Positions 44,590 through 53,531 of a DNA stretch of 64,000 nucleotides are shown piece after piece. The stretch is from contig CAZIXA010000007.1 of NCBI GenBank assembly GCA_964543295.1, positions 1-64,000 of the forward strand, in the 5' to 3' direction. The first letter of the stretch is position 1. Every line of letters begins with the position of its first letter. Source of the DNA: AE-B3B sp964543295. GTDB lineage: Bacteria; Aerophobota; Aerophobia; Aerophobales; AE-B3A. The translations under genes and the position numbers were made by a program. Under the pieces are notes generated by a model, which did no database searches, was not told the DNA's origin, and worked only from the letters and a program-made list of their open reading frames with translations.

Positions 44590-45336
44590 TTAATCCATCA
44601 AACAGCCACCATTTACATCCAATACCTCACCAGTGATAAATTTTGCACTGTCTGAGACTAAGAAAACCACTGCCTCGGCTACATCGCCAGGTTCACCTAG
44701 TCTTCCCAGGGGAATGCTACTAATGATGCTTTTTCTTTTCTCATCCGACCACTCTCTGCTCATCTCCGTCTCGATGGCATGGGGCGCAACCGCATTGACA
44801 TTTATTCCATACGGAGCTAGCTCTCTAGCCAAAGATTTAGCAAGACAGGCCATTCCTGCTTTAGAGGCACCATAACAAGGAGCCGAGGCAATGTCTCCCA
44901 TCTTTCCCGCAATAGAGGATATATTTACGATTTTCCCGGATCTCTGTTTCTTCATAACTCCAATGACCGCTTGGCAACAGTTAAAAGCACCTTTAAGATT
45001 CACACTTAAAACCCGGTCCCATTCTTCCTCGCTCAGATTCTCGGTCGAACCGCGGCGTATAATCCCGGCATTATTTACTAAGATATCCACCCTTCCAAAT
45101 TTCTCCAGGATGGATTGGATCATCCGCTTCACCTCTTTGCTCTGGGAAACATCCGCTTTTATAGCCAGAGCTCGACGCCCTATAGATCCGATTTCAGTGG
45201 CTACTTGTTGAGCTACCTTACCATCAATGTCGTTTACCACAACATTTGCCCCTTCCCGGGCCAGAGTTAAAGCCGTAGCTTTACCTATACCTCGACCAGC
45301 ACCGGTAACAATGGCCACCTTATCGGCTAACTTCAT
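44590..45336 (-). CDS. SDR-family dehydrogenase
   Basis: 248 residues with TGAGRGIG, NNAG, catalytic Ser and YGASK, all canonical, and the ENLSEEEWDRVLSVNLKG segment. It overlaps the KDPG aldolase gene by four bases. Closest in appearance to FabG/glucose-1-dehydrogenase/gluconate-dehydrogenase-type enzymes; in context it probably oxidises or reduces a sugar acid before the KDPG step. Confidence 0.92.
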   Translation of the reverse strand: MKLADKVAIVTGAGRGIGKATALTLAREGANVVVNDIDGKVAQQVATEIGSIGRRALAIKADVSQSKEVKRMIQSILEKFGRVDILVNNAGIIRRGSTENLSEEEWDRVLSVNLKGAFNCCQAVIGVMKKQRSGKIVNISSIAGKMGDIASAPCYGASKAGMACLAKSLARELAPYGINVNAVAPHAIETEMSREWSDEKRKSIISSIPLGRLGEPGDVAEAVVFLVSDSAKFITGEVLDVNGGCLMD

Positions 45337-45986
45337 TTCCCTCTGGCCTTTTTCACCTCCTCTATGAACTGTTCTGCTTTTCTGGTTATCACTTCAAACT
45401 GCGCTTGCGCCACAGCTTTTTTATCCACCAGGGCACTACCGACTGAAATAACCGAAGCTCCAGCCTTAATAAACTCCCCGGCATTATCTAAACTCACTCC
45501 CCCGGTGGGGTTGAGCAGGATCTGGGGTAAGGGTGCCTTTATGGCTTTAATGTAAGAGGGCCCACCCAGTTGACCGGCTGGGAAAACCTTCACTACATCC
45601 GCCCCCATCTCCCAGGCTCTCACTATCTCGGTAGGGGTCATGGCCCCGGGGATTACAATTTTACTGTACCTCTTACATAGTCTCACCAATTCGGGATTAA
45701 GGCAGGGTCCCACAATGAACTCAGCGCCGGCCAAAATAGATGCTCGGGCGGTTTCCGGGTCGAGTACTGAGCCCGCCCCCAACAATATCTCATCGCCGGC
45801 CTCCTTAGCCAAGCTTTCCATAACTCCTATGGCACCGGGAACCGTCATAGTGATCTCAATGGTATTAATTCCTCCTTTTCTTATAGCCTCAACCACTTTA
45901 AGAGCCTCAGCGGCTGACCTTGCCCTGATGACGGGAATGACTCCACCCTCAAGCATAATCCCAAGTTTTTCACTTTTTTGACTCAT
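45333..45986 (-). CDS. eda: 2-keto-3-deoxy-6-phosphogluconate (KDPG) aldolase
   Basis: Class I aldolase cleaving KDPG to pyruvate and glyceraldehyde 3-phosphate (a 2-keto-3-deoxy-6-phosphogalactonate aldolase is also possible). The Schiff-base lysine is in ADVVKVFPAGQLGG; the catalytic glutamate is in TIEITMTVPGA; the phosphate-binding region is PTGGVSLDNAGEF. I choose ATG 45986 (217 residues) with AAAGGAG nine bases upstream; the frame extends to 46079 but adds unrelated residues. First gene of the sugar-acid operon. No KDG kinase is in the window. Confidence 0.94.
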   Translation of the reverse strand: MSQKSEKLGIMLEGGVIPVIRARSAAEALKVVEAIRKGGINTIEITMTVPGAIGVMESLAKEAGDEILLGAGSVLDPETARASILAGAEFIVGPCLNPELVRLCKRYSKIVIPGAMTPTEIVRAWEMGADVVKVFPAGQLGGPSYIKAIKAPLPQILLNPTGGVSLDNAGEFIKAGASVISVGSALVDKKAVAQAQFEVITRKAEQFIEEVKKARGK

Positions 45987-46173
45987 ACTTTTTTTCTCCT
46001 TTTCTCTCGTGAGTTTTTCCTTGCCGCATGCGACTGCAACCCATTCGAACCGCTGCCAAAAAAACCGCCTGTTCACCAACCGTATTTATACCAGAAATTA
46101 TCTCAAAAGCAAGCCGGCTGTGCTTGTTAGTCAAAGTTTGCCGTATTTTCAAGCTCTAAACTAAATCCACTGT

Positions 46174-46206
46174 ATTATATGAATAAAGATTGATTGACTG
46201 CAATCA
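46174..46206 (-). promoter_or_regulatory. Promoter and operator-like palindrome for the KDPG aldolase operon
   Basis: Perfect TATAAT (46179-46174) with TTGCAG (46203-46198), 18 bases apart. A TGATTG-ACTG-CAATCA palindrome (46191-46206) covers the -35 box, as expected for a repressor site. The regulator is unknown; no regulator gene lies next to the operon. Confidence 0.55.
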
Positions 46207-46231
46207 GCGAAGGGAGAAATCTTAAAACCAG

Positions 46232-47047
46232 CTATTGATAAGTGTTTACAAACCAATCAATCAGTCGTCGAGAAATGCTGACTCTGTCAGGTATGGAAGG
46301 AAGGTTGTTAGCTGTAAACCAGTCTGCATCTACAATCTCAGTTTCATCGATGGTAATTTTGCCACTAGCATAATCGGCGGTAAAAGCAACCATAAGTGAA
46401 TTAGGGAAGGGCCAAGGTTGGCTACCGAAGTAACATATATTTTCCACCTCTACACCAACTTCCTCCTTAACCTCTCTCTTCACACACTCCTCAAGTGTTT
46501 CTCCGGCGTCGACAAAACCGGCAATAACACTATATAATCCAGGAGGAAAGCGATGGGCCCGGGTAAGAAGTATCTGGTTATCCTTGAGCACTGCTACTAT
46601 TATAGCGGGAGATATACGAGGAAAATTTATAAGCCCACACCGAGGACAGACTTTAGCCCGTTCATTGGGCTTAGTTTGGGTGGGAGTTCCGCATCGCCCA
46701 CAATACTGGTGCGTCTGATCCCAATTCATAACTTGAATAGCACGACCCGCTAGCCAGAAAAGATTTTCTTCCAGCAAGCCGAATAGTGGTCGTAATCCTT
46801 GAAAAGCCATACCCTCAGGAGCCGAAGCACCAGCAGCTAATTCTGCCGAATAGCAGGCGCGTCCATCTAGTGTGCCAAGATACTGCTTTCGTATTGGTTT
46901 TAGGTTTAATGATTCCAAATCAGTGGCGCGCGGGATAGCAGCGGCTTTACTCTTCCATTTAATGAGGAGCTTATCGCCACGAAACACAAACCACCATGCA
47001 GGTTCCGTCTTGTTGGATGACGGCACCACTCCTGGCACAAAACTCAT
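46232..47047 (-). CDS. nudC: NAD(+) diphosphatase NudC
   Basis: Nudix hydrolase acting on NADH/NAD and NAD-capped RNA. The zinc ribbon CGRCG...CPRCG is in the middle; the Nudix box reads GFVDAGETLEECVKREVKEE; and the family-specific SQPWPFPNSLM motif follows. 271 residues, normal for NudC. It stands alone between the XRE remnant and the KDPG aldolase operon promoter. Confidence 0.96.
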   Translation of the reverse strand: MSFVPGVVPSSNKTEPAWWFVFRGDKLLIKWKSKAAAIPRATDLESLNLKPIRKQYLGTLDGRACYSAELAAGASAPEGMAFQGLRPLFGLLEENLFWLAGRAIQVMNWDQTHQYCGRCGTPTQTKPNERAKVCPRCGLINFPRISPAIIVAVLKDNQILLTRAHRFPPGLYSVIAGFVDAGETLEECVKREVKEEVGVEVENICYFGSQPWPFPNSLMVAFTADYASGKITIDETEIVDADWFTANNLPSIPDRVSISRRLIDWFVNTYQ

Positions 47048-47132
47048 AGAAAATCCTTTTTTCTTTTTTTGGAACTTGAATTTTATCGGAGCTAACTTGA
47101 AACGACTGAACTACTTCGTTTATGCTCCTAAA

Positions 47133-47463
47133 TCAGGATAGTTCGCGAACTACTTCGTCATGCACGATTCTAGATGAACCCTCAAATGGTTGCTTTCTCT
47201 TATTGCCGTCTTGAGACAAATGAGAGACACGTCCTCTTTGCTCATCCAGAAAATACCCAGGTGGTTTTTTGAGAACTGTGGCGATTTTGGCTAAGGTTTT
47301 TATGGATTGCAGCGGTGCCTCCGGTTTCAAAACGAGAGATGTTCGTCTGTTCAATATTAACTTTGTGGGCGAGTTGAGTTAAATCAAGTTCTATGTGGAC
47401 TAGCTTTATCTTTTTGCCTGATTTCTTTGCGCCGATTTTGTCTGGTCTTTTTAAAAAAGGCAC
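47133..47463 (-). pseudogene. Frameshifted XRE-family helix-turn-helix regulator
   Basis: Frame one from GTG 47463 reads IKLVHIELDLTQLAHKVNIEQ and TNISRFETGG, an XRE helix-turn-helix. After about 47300 the sense moves to the next frame: PLQSIKTLAKIATVLKKP then PGYFLDEQ, ending at 47133. The helix 2 region also looks two or three residues short. Resembles HigA/antitoxin-type regulators; no toxin partner is recognisable. The gene keeps a promoter with a palindrome. Confidence 0.75.
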
Positions 47464-47537
47464 GAGAAAAAATTTAGCAAGATACGTTTCCAGGCTATAA
47501 CTTATCGATGAAAAGGGTATTCCTCTATCTACCTCAC

Positions 47538-47571
47538 ATTAGTAATATATACTAATTTGTAATAAGCGCAA
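47538..47571 (-). promoter_or_regulatory. Promoter with overlapping palindrome before the XRE gene
   Basis: TTGCGC (47571-47566), 16 bases, TATATT (47549-47544). A perfect palindrome ATTAGTA-N5-TACTAAT (47538-47556) covers the -10 box, the usual place for autorepression by XRE proteins. The remaining bases between 47464 and 47707 show no gene. Confidence 0.55.
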
Positions 47572-47707
47572 GGTTTTTTTATCATGTGCATTGCGCAAGA
47601 CCAGACAAATAGTACAACAAAAGCTCAAACTGCTGCCCACTAAGCGATAGGCACGAGACTTCTAATTGGTATCACTGGCGGACTTTGTCGGTCAGGACAA
47701 TGCTGCC

Positions 47708-48163
47708 TCATTTCCAAATCCTATTTCCCATCATAAAATCCCAATTTCCGTTTTTTACGGTTGTAGAAAGGTAAGGTATCTTTCGCGCACAGGCAAGGAT
47801 CAAGGCCATAGTATGTGTGGATACCTCATCAACAAAGTAATCCGGAACGTTAGCCACAATAATTCCCCGTTCAGTAGCTGCCTCCACATCAATATTATCG
47901 ACTCCCACACCATAACGAGAGATAACTCTGCATTGATCAAGGGATTTGATTACTCTCTCGGTTATGGGAGCATATTGATTAAGTATACCATCGGTGTCCT
48001 TAGCAGCAGTTATGACCTCCTCCTCTGTGGTACAGTGAGCCCCTACAAACTCAGGATCAATTTCTTCCAGTACTTTCCTTTCCAGATCGAGGGAAGGATA
48101 GTCGTAATCGGTCACCACTACTTTCATTCTATTTTTGACCATCCATTCCTTTTCCTCTTCCAA
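47708..48163 (-). pseudogene. Truncated D-2-hydroxyacid dehydrogenase
   Basis: About 140 residues (from MKVVVTDYDYPSLDLE) match the N-terminal half of a D-isomer-specific 2-hydroxyacid dehydrogenase: VISRYGVGVDNIDVEAATERG, VANVPDYFVDEVSTHTMALIL. The gene stops after GNRIWK, before the GxGxxG NAD-binding domain, so no cofactor site remains. No continuation is seen in other frames. Confidence 0.85.
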
Positions 48164-48202
48164 CCGCTAACATTATTCCTTATCCTTTATCAAACTACCC
48201 CA

Positions 48203-49219
48203 TTACTCACTCGCCAAGGGTATTTCTATTGGCCTTGCCTCTTTATAGGATTGAGTTGCTGCTAGAGCAATCTCAAGAGCAGCTCTTCCATCTTGACCGG
48301 TAACTGTGGGGTTTTGATCATTATAAATACAGTCAATAAAATAGTTTAACTCATCAATATAAGCCTCCCCAAACCTTTCCATAATATAGGGAACAAAATC
48401 ATAAGTAGCACCTTTTTTTGTTAAAAGGACTACTGGAGTATGCCTAGCATAACCAATCATTATACCACCTTCCGAACCTAGAACTTCGGTACGAATGTCA
48501 TAGCCATACAAGGCATTACGACTTACCTCAACGTTTCCCAGGGAACCATCCGAAAAAAGCATATTTATAGTAGCATTATCAATATCATCTGCCTCTTTTA
48601 GCTGATCAAATACCAGTCTTCCCCCTTCAACATAAACTCTTTTTACCTCACTTTCCATTAGCCATCGGGCTAGGTCAAAATCATGAATGGCCATATCCAT
48701 TATCAATCCCCCACTTGCCTTGGCGTAATCAAGTCTAGGACACATGGGATCTCTACTTATAGATTTAAAGTTCACAGGTTTTCCTATTTTGCCTTCTTCA
48801 ATTTTTTCCTTGGCTACCATATATCCTCTATCAAATCTTCTCATAAAGCCTGCTTGAAATTTTACCTTTGTCTTTTCTACCGCCCTAAGAGCAGTGTCGG
48901 TTTCCTTTAAGGTAAGAGCAACAGGCTTTTCACAAAATACATCTTTGCCCACCTCGGCAGCACCAACAATAATCTCTGTATGGACGCTGGTAGAAGCAGC
49001 GATGACTACTCCTCTGATAGCTTCGATTTTGAGTAGATCCTGATAATTGTCAAAACAGTACTTTATACTGTGGGAGACAGCGACTTTTCTAGCAGTTTCG
49101 CGGTTGATGTCAGCTACAGCCACCAGTTCTGCCCCAGGGATTCGGGAAATGAGAGCCTCCACATATATACGCCCCATTCTTCCCAAACCAATCAAGCCTA
49201 TTCTTACTTTATCATTCAT
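48203..49219 (-). CDS. iolG: Gfo/Idh/MocA oxidoreductase, inositol 2-dehydrogenase-like
   Basis: 338 residues from ATG 49219. N-terminal Rossmann motif GLIGLGRMGRIYVEAL, the family EKP motif (FCEKPVAL), and QAGFMRRFDRGYMVAKEKIE followed by GGLIMDMAIHDFDLARWLM, which is the IolG-type arrangement of catalytic Lys, Asp and His. Oxidises myo-inositol or a related cyclitol to the inosose with NAD. Next to an IolN-like hydrolase and two zinc dehydrogenases. The substrate within the IolG group cannot be fixed from sequence alone. Confidence 0.85.
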   Translation of the reverse strand: MNDKVRIGLIGLGRMGRIYVEALISRIPGAELVAVADINRETARKVAVSHSIKYCFDNYQDLLKIEAIRGVVIAASTSVHTEIIVGAAEVGKDVFCEKPVALTLKETDTALRAVEKTKVKFQAGFMRRFDRGYMVAKEKIEEGKIGKPVNFKSISRDPMCPRLDYAKASGGLIMDMAIHDFDLARWLMESEVKRVYVEGGRLVFDQLKEADDIDNATINMLFSDGSLGNVEVSRNALYGYDIRTEVLGSEGGIMIGYARHTPVVLLTKKGATYDFVPYIMERFGEAYIDELNYFIDCIYNDQNPTVTGQDGRAALEIALAATQSYKEARPIEIPLASE

Positions 49220-49386
49220 AAACACTTTCCTCTCAGCCCTATTTAACTCTCAAGCTCGTTTACCCAGAAAATCCCTCTTACACAGGAAGAAAATAGTAAC
49301 TGTATTTAACCTTAAATATCAATAAGCTATTTTCCTACTCCCTATCTTTTGAATATTGACCATCAAATACTGATCCCTGGTTCTAA

Positions 49387-50505
49387 CTAGAACCCAATCT
49401 TTGGCAATCCGTAGACGGATTTCCAACCCTTACTCAAAGGCTCTTTCAGATAAGGCTCCATCTCCGAAGCATCTCGTAAGGTCACCTTCTCTAGCGGCGG
49501 AACTTTGCCAGGTGGAAAGACGTCCAGGATCTGATCAATAACTAAAGTCAAGTACCTGAGGATAGCCACAATGGGCCGCTTAGCCTTTCTGGCACTGGCC
49601 AGACTTGGTTTCCCAACCGTTCCTTCCGGCGTTGCGGCCATTTCGATAGCCATGTGGCCTTCACCTTCAGACCACCGATGAGGTCGGTGCAGTGGATCCA
49701 CTGATTTGTCAAAGTGACCATCGGGAAGAAATCCCTCTCCTTCGGTGTCCTGAGCAAGACTCATTTCAACCGTCCCTTCAGGAAACATCAAGAGGGCCAC
49801 CGAGGTCTCCGCCTCATCTGCATGAACAAACTGCGTCTCCAGGCTGTCTGGACGTCCAGCCGGATAAAAGAATTCTCTCACTCCTCTATGCCAGTCCAGC
49901 ACCTGGAAGATTCCCGGAAGCTGATATCTTTTAGTAAACTCATGTAAAGCTGTCTCCAATACCCAGAGCTGACCGTGGTTATTAATGATAATCTGTTTGC
50001 GAAAGCCATCGTTCCATAGCCCAAGCATGACGTAGACGAGAGTTTCTCGCACTACATCATCCGGCATGATCACCGTACCCGGCATCCCCAGATGATGATA
50101 GGGATGAGCCCCATAATTGAGGGGGGGCAAGGCAAGATTAACGGCTCGATCCTGCTTAGCCGTATATCTACGCAGCGCCTCGGCAATCTGGGTCACCATG
50201 AAGGTATCCAGACCAGAGATGGTATGCCGACCATGGTTTTCCGTACATCCCACAGGAATAATAACGATATCGTTCTTGCTCCTGTTTTCGATTAGTTTCT
50301 GACGAACTGTAGTCTGGATATAACTGCCAGACTTACCTAACTCTGGAGGTGAGGGTACCTCATACTCAGCCAGAATCGCATCAATCTCGACTTTCGATGC
50401 ATCCCAGATCTCCTTCTTCAGCCTGCCTACGTCAGTATTTTCAAAGACGATAGCAGGATTTTCTGTTGTCAACCACAACTCACTTTTCTCTTTTTGGCTA
50501 GACAC
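49387..50505 (-). CDS. Creatininase-family hydrolase, IolN-like
   Basis: 372 residues. Creatininase-fold metal motifs are visible: PVGCTENHGRHTISGLDT (Glu, His, Asp), the NNHGQ turn and HADEAETSVALL. At about 370 residues it is longer than creatininase (about 260) and fits the 3-dehydro-scyllo-inosose hydrolase IolN of the Thermotoga inositol pathway, which opens the diketo-inositol ring. The neighbouring IolG-like and zinc dehydrogenase genes support this. The assignment is inference: the fold is clear, the substrate is not. Confidence 0.7.
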   Translation of the reverse strand: MSSQKEKSELWLTTENPAIVFENTDVGRLKKEIWDASKVEIDAILAEYEVPSPPELGKSGSYIQTTVRQKLIENRSKNDIVIIPVGCTENHGRHTISGLDTFMVTQIAEALRRYTAKQDRAVNLALPPLNYGAHPYHHLGMPGTVIMPDDVVRETLVYVMLGLWNDGFRKQIIINNHGQLWVLETALHEFTKRYQLPGIFQVLDWHRGVREFFYPAGRPDSLETQFVHADEAETSVALLMFPEGTVEMSLAQDTEGEGFLPDGHFDKSVDPLHRPHRWSEGEGHMAIEMAATPEGTVGKPSLASARKAKRPIVAILRYLTLVIDQILDVFPPGKVPPLEKVTLRDASEMEPYLKEPLSKGWKSVYGLPKIGF

Positions 50506-50516
50506 TTTACTCCTCC

Positions 50517-51584
50517 TTACGGTTTGATGACCACCTTTATCGCTCCTCCTATCCTTTTAACAAAAGTCTCCATTGCTTCGTTTATCTTCTCCAGAGAAAA
50601 AACATGAGTTATAAGAGGCTCTGCCTTAATTCTGCCATCTGCCATTAAAGGAACTGCTCTTTCCAGATTCCACATCCCTTCAGCTTTTCCACCAGCTAAA
50701 GATAAATTCCACTGAACAACTTTATTTAAATTAAGAGTCACTGGCTCCTGGTAGATGCCCACCAGAACAATCCTCGCTCCTTTTTTGATGAGATCTATGG
50801 CTTGAGCTGAGGCTCGAGGATCCCCTGAACACTCAACGACTACATCTGCTCCAAGCCCGCCGGTAAGCTCATTTATCTTTTTCACTGGGTCATCCTGACG
50901 AATGTTGATAGTCTCATCAGCGCCAACCTCTCTGCCTACTTTCAGTCTTGACTCTCGATTTCCGGTGAGAATGACCCTACCTGCCCCCAGTGCTTTAGCA
51001 ACCTGCACTCCCATCAGTCCAATCGGTCCTGGACCGGTAACAACCACTGTCTCTCCCGGCCTAATCCCCCCAATCCTTTCTATCCCGAACATAACAGTTC
51101 CGGCAGTAGTAATTAGAGTTGCATCTTCATAGGAGAGCTTCTCTGGTATCCTATGAAGAGTGTTGATGTGATTAACTGCATATTCAGCGTATCCTCCATT
51201 AGTAGTGAAACCATAATGCCGATGTCCTTTTGCTATATTGCCATAATTTAGACAGATAGTATATAATCCTCTAATACAGTTCACACACCGGCCACACCCT
51301 TTGTGTGGTTCAACCGCTACTCTATCTCCCACTTTAAACTCGTCCACTGTTTCTCCAACCTTCACAATCTCACCGGTAAATTCGTGCCCCGGAATGTACT
51401 CCCCAAAGGGTGGGTTGGATGGCCAACCTTGAGAAATTATGTGAGGGTCTGTACCACAAATAGCACAGGCTTTCACTTTGATTAAAACCTCACTAGGTCC
51501 GGGGGTTGGTACTTCCTTTTTCACTACTCTAAGGTCATTATAGCCAAATAACACAGCCGCTTTCATTTTTTTAGGAATATCCAT
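50517..51584 (-). CDS. Zinc-dependent dehydrogenase, candidate scyllo-inosose dehydrogenase
   Basis: 355 residues. Catalytic zinc residues in ICGTDPHIISQGW and GHEFTGEIV; structural zinc in CGRCVNCIRGLYTIC; cofactor site VTGPGPIGLMG. It starts 12 bases before the IolN-like gene, so the two are co-translated. In the Thermotoga route a zinc dehydrogenase (IolM) oxidises scyllo-inosose just before IolN acts; this gene is the best positioned candidate. Confidence 0.75.
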   Translation of the reverse strand: MDIPKKMKAAVLFGYNDLRVVKKEVPTPGPSEVLIKVKACAICGTDPHIISQGWPSNPPFGEYIPGHEFTGEIVKVGETVDEFKVGDRVAVEPHKGCGRCVNCIRGLYTICLNYGNIAKGHRHYGFTTNGGYAEYAVNHINTLHRIPEKLSYEDATLITTAGTVMFGIERIGGIRPGETVVVTGPGPIGLMGVQVAKALGAGRVILTGNRESRLKVGREVGADETINIRQDDPVKKINELTGGLGADVVVECSGDPRASAQAIDLIKKGARIVLVGIYQEPVTLNLNKVVQWNLSLAGGKAEGMWNLERAVPLMADGRIKAEPLITHVFSLEKINEAMETFVKRIGGAIKVVIKP

Positions 51585-51671
51585 TTTTATTTCCTTCCTG
51601 GCTTTAAGAATTTAGCTACTTATAGTTTTCGTGCATTCCATCTTTCGGATGTCTCTCAAGTTAATCTAGAC

Positions 51672-52724
51672 TCAATTTGCTTCCGGCTCTACTTCAAAAG
51701 ACAATTGAACCTTAACAGCCCGAGCATCCTCTTTACTTAACTTAAATGCATCTTGAGCATTCTGGAAGGAAAATTTATGAGTAATAAGCGAGCTAGCATA
51801 GTCTTGATTATTTTTTAAAAATTGAAGAACCTGGGAGAAATTTCCTGTCCCCCCGATACTCCCTATCAATCTGATCGCTTTTAAGGTTACCAGTCTAAAG
51901 TTTATCTCTGAGGGCGGTATAAAGCCTATATTTAGGATAGTCCCTAAAGGTCTAACCAGATCCAAGGCATTATTAAAGGCCTTTGGGGAACCGCTACTTT
52001 CGATAATGATATCGTAGGTAATTTTAGAATAGAAATCTTTATATTTTTTACCGACCTGAAGTTCCTCTTTAAAAAGATCCAAATTGTCGGGTATTTTTGA
52101 CCCTAGGCCTTCTGCTAATTTTAGCCTAAAATCCAGAAGATCGAAAAGCTCTACTTTTTTAGTCTTATGAATTTTCTTTAAGACCATCAAAGTAGAAAGA
52201 CCAATAGTCCCAGCACCCAGCACCAGGATTCTTTTACCTGAAATATCGCCTAACTTCTCCAGGGCATGAGCAGCAACAGCTACTGGTTCTGCAAGGGAAG
52301 CTAAACCTGGATCCAAATTTTCAGGCAGCTTATAAAGATACTTTTCATCTTGAATAAAATACTCTCTCGAAGCACCATCCATAGTTATGCCGAACTTCTG
52401 GATATTCTCACAAAGGTTCTTGTCTTGCTGGCAATATTGGCATCGGCCGCAGTAGATAGAACAATCTCCTGTTACCATATCACCTATGTCCAGGCTTTTT
52501 ACTTTCCTCCCCTTTCTTATAACTATTCCAGACCATTCATGGCCGAAATACAAAGGATAGCCATGAGGTCCTGTATAACTTCCATAATAAAGATGAATAT
52601 CAGAGCCACAAATACCAACGTTATTTACTTTTAAAAGAACCTGGGTTTCTTGAGGTTCTACCACTTCACTTTCGATAATCTTAAGCTGGCCGGGTTTTTC
52701 AATCATTACCCCTTTACTCTTCAT
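51672..52724 (-). CDS. Zinc-dependent sorbitol dehydrogenase-like protein
   Basis: 350 residues. NVGICGSDIHLYYGSYTGP and GHEWSGIVIRKG hold the catalytic zinc ligands; CGRCQYCQQDKNLC the structural zinc; LVLGAGTIGLSTLM the cofactor. The second half is Lys- and Phe-rich and more diverged than its neighbours. Probably polyol to ketose oxidation. Located between the aldolase and the IolM candidate, in the same transcriptional direction. Confidence 0.88.
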   Translation of the reverse strand: MKSKGVMIEKPGQLKIIESEVVEPQETQVLLKVNNVGICGSDIHLYYGSYTGPHGYPLYFGHEWSGIVIRKGRKVKSLDIGDMVTGDCSIYCGRCQYCQQDKNLCENIQKFGITMDGASREYFIQDEKYLYKLPENLDPGLASLAEPVAVAAHALEKLGDISGKRILVLGAGTIGLSTLMVLKKIHKTKKVELFDLLDFRLKLAEGLGSKIPDNLDLFKEELQVGKKYKDFYSKITYDIIIESSGSPKAFNNALDLVRPLGTILNIGFIPPSEINFRLVTLKAIRLIGSIGGTGNFSQVLQFLKNNQDYASSLITHKFSFQNAQDAFKLSKEDARAVKVQLSFEVEPEAN

Positions 52725-52737
52725 TCTATTATTTACC

Positions 52738-53514
52738 TCATTCCTTTTTTTCTGGAAATATTTTCATCATAATCTCTTTGCAGGCCTCATAGAAAATCCC
52801 TACATCTACAGAAAATCCTATATACTGGACTCCTAAATTAATCCACTTTCTAGCAGTTTCTACATCATCTGCAAAAGTCCCCACAGCTACTCCTTTTTTC
52901 CTGGTAGATGAAATCACATGGTTCATTTTTTCAGTTACTAGCGGATGATTGACCTGACCTGGTAATCCCAGCGACTGAGAAAGATCGTATGGCCCGATGA
53001 AGACAACATCTACTCCCTCTACTGACAATATCCTTTCTAAATTATTTATCCCCTCCACCCCTTCAATGTGGAGTATGATCATGGTTTCCTTGTTGGCTGT
53101 TTCGAAATGTTTAAAACGATCTAGGGCAGAATATTGAGCAGCTCTTACAAAACGACAAACTCCTCGCTCACCAACAGGAGCAAACTTCGCCGCACGTACT
53201 ACCTTTAAAGCATCTTCTTTGCAACTAATGTGGGGAACCTCGACACCTTCTGCCCCAATATCTAATATCTTTAGAATGGTAGCTGGATCATTATTTTTGA
53301 CCCTAATGATAGGGGTGATTTCTGCATAAGAGGCAGCTCTCACTAGATTTTGAGCTGTCTCTATGGAGACAGGCCCATGCTCTGTATCAATAATTACGAA
53401 GTTAAACCCTGCATATCCTGCAATTTCCATTACTGCTGGATCCGTTATCTTCATAAATGGCCCCACCGCTACTCCTCCCTCTTTGATAAGCCTTTTTAAC
53501 TTGTTCTCTTTCAA
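52738..53514 (-). CDS. HpcH/HpaI-family class II aldolase
   Basis: 258 residues. IDTEHGPVSIETAQNLVRAA, GVEVPHI and FIGPYDLSQSLGLPGQVNHP match 2-keto-3-deoxy acid aldolases (KDR or HpaI type), with the metal-binding Glu and Asp. It would split a 2-keto-3-deoxy sugar acid into pyruvate and an aldehyde without phosphorylation. A fragment of a paralogue lies at 55292-55480. Followed by two dehydrogenases. Confidence 0.92.
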   Translation of the reverse strand: MKENKLKRLIKEGGVAVGPFMKITDPAVMEIAGYAGFNFVIIDTEHGPVSIETAQNLVRAASYAEITPIIRVKNNDPATILKILDIGAEGVEVPHISCKEDALKVVRAAKFAPVGERGVCRFVRAAQYSALDRFKHFETANKETMIILHIEGVEGINNLERILSVEGVDVVFIGPYDLSQSLGLPGQVNHPLVTEKMNHVISSTRKKGVAVGTFADDVETARKWINLGVQYIGFSVDVGIFYEACKEIMMKIFPEKKE

Positions 53515-53531
53515 TGTTTTTCCCTGACCCC

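Noticed and set aside
47133..47463. A toxin-antitoxin pair
   Set aside because: Only the antitoxin-like XRE remnant is present; neither neighbouring ORF resembles a toxin.
47666..48265. A 199-codon plus-strand ORF
   Set aside because: It is opposite the clear D-2-hydroxyacid dehydrogenase fragment and the end of the IolG-like gene; the minus-strand reading has recognisable motifs and this one does not.
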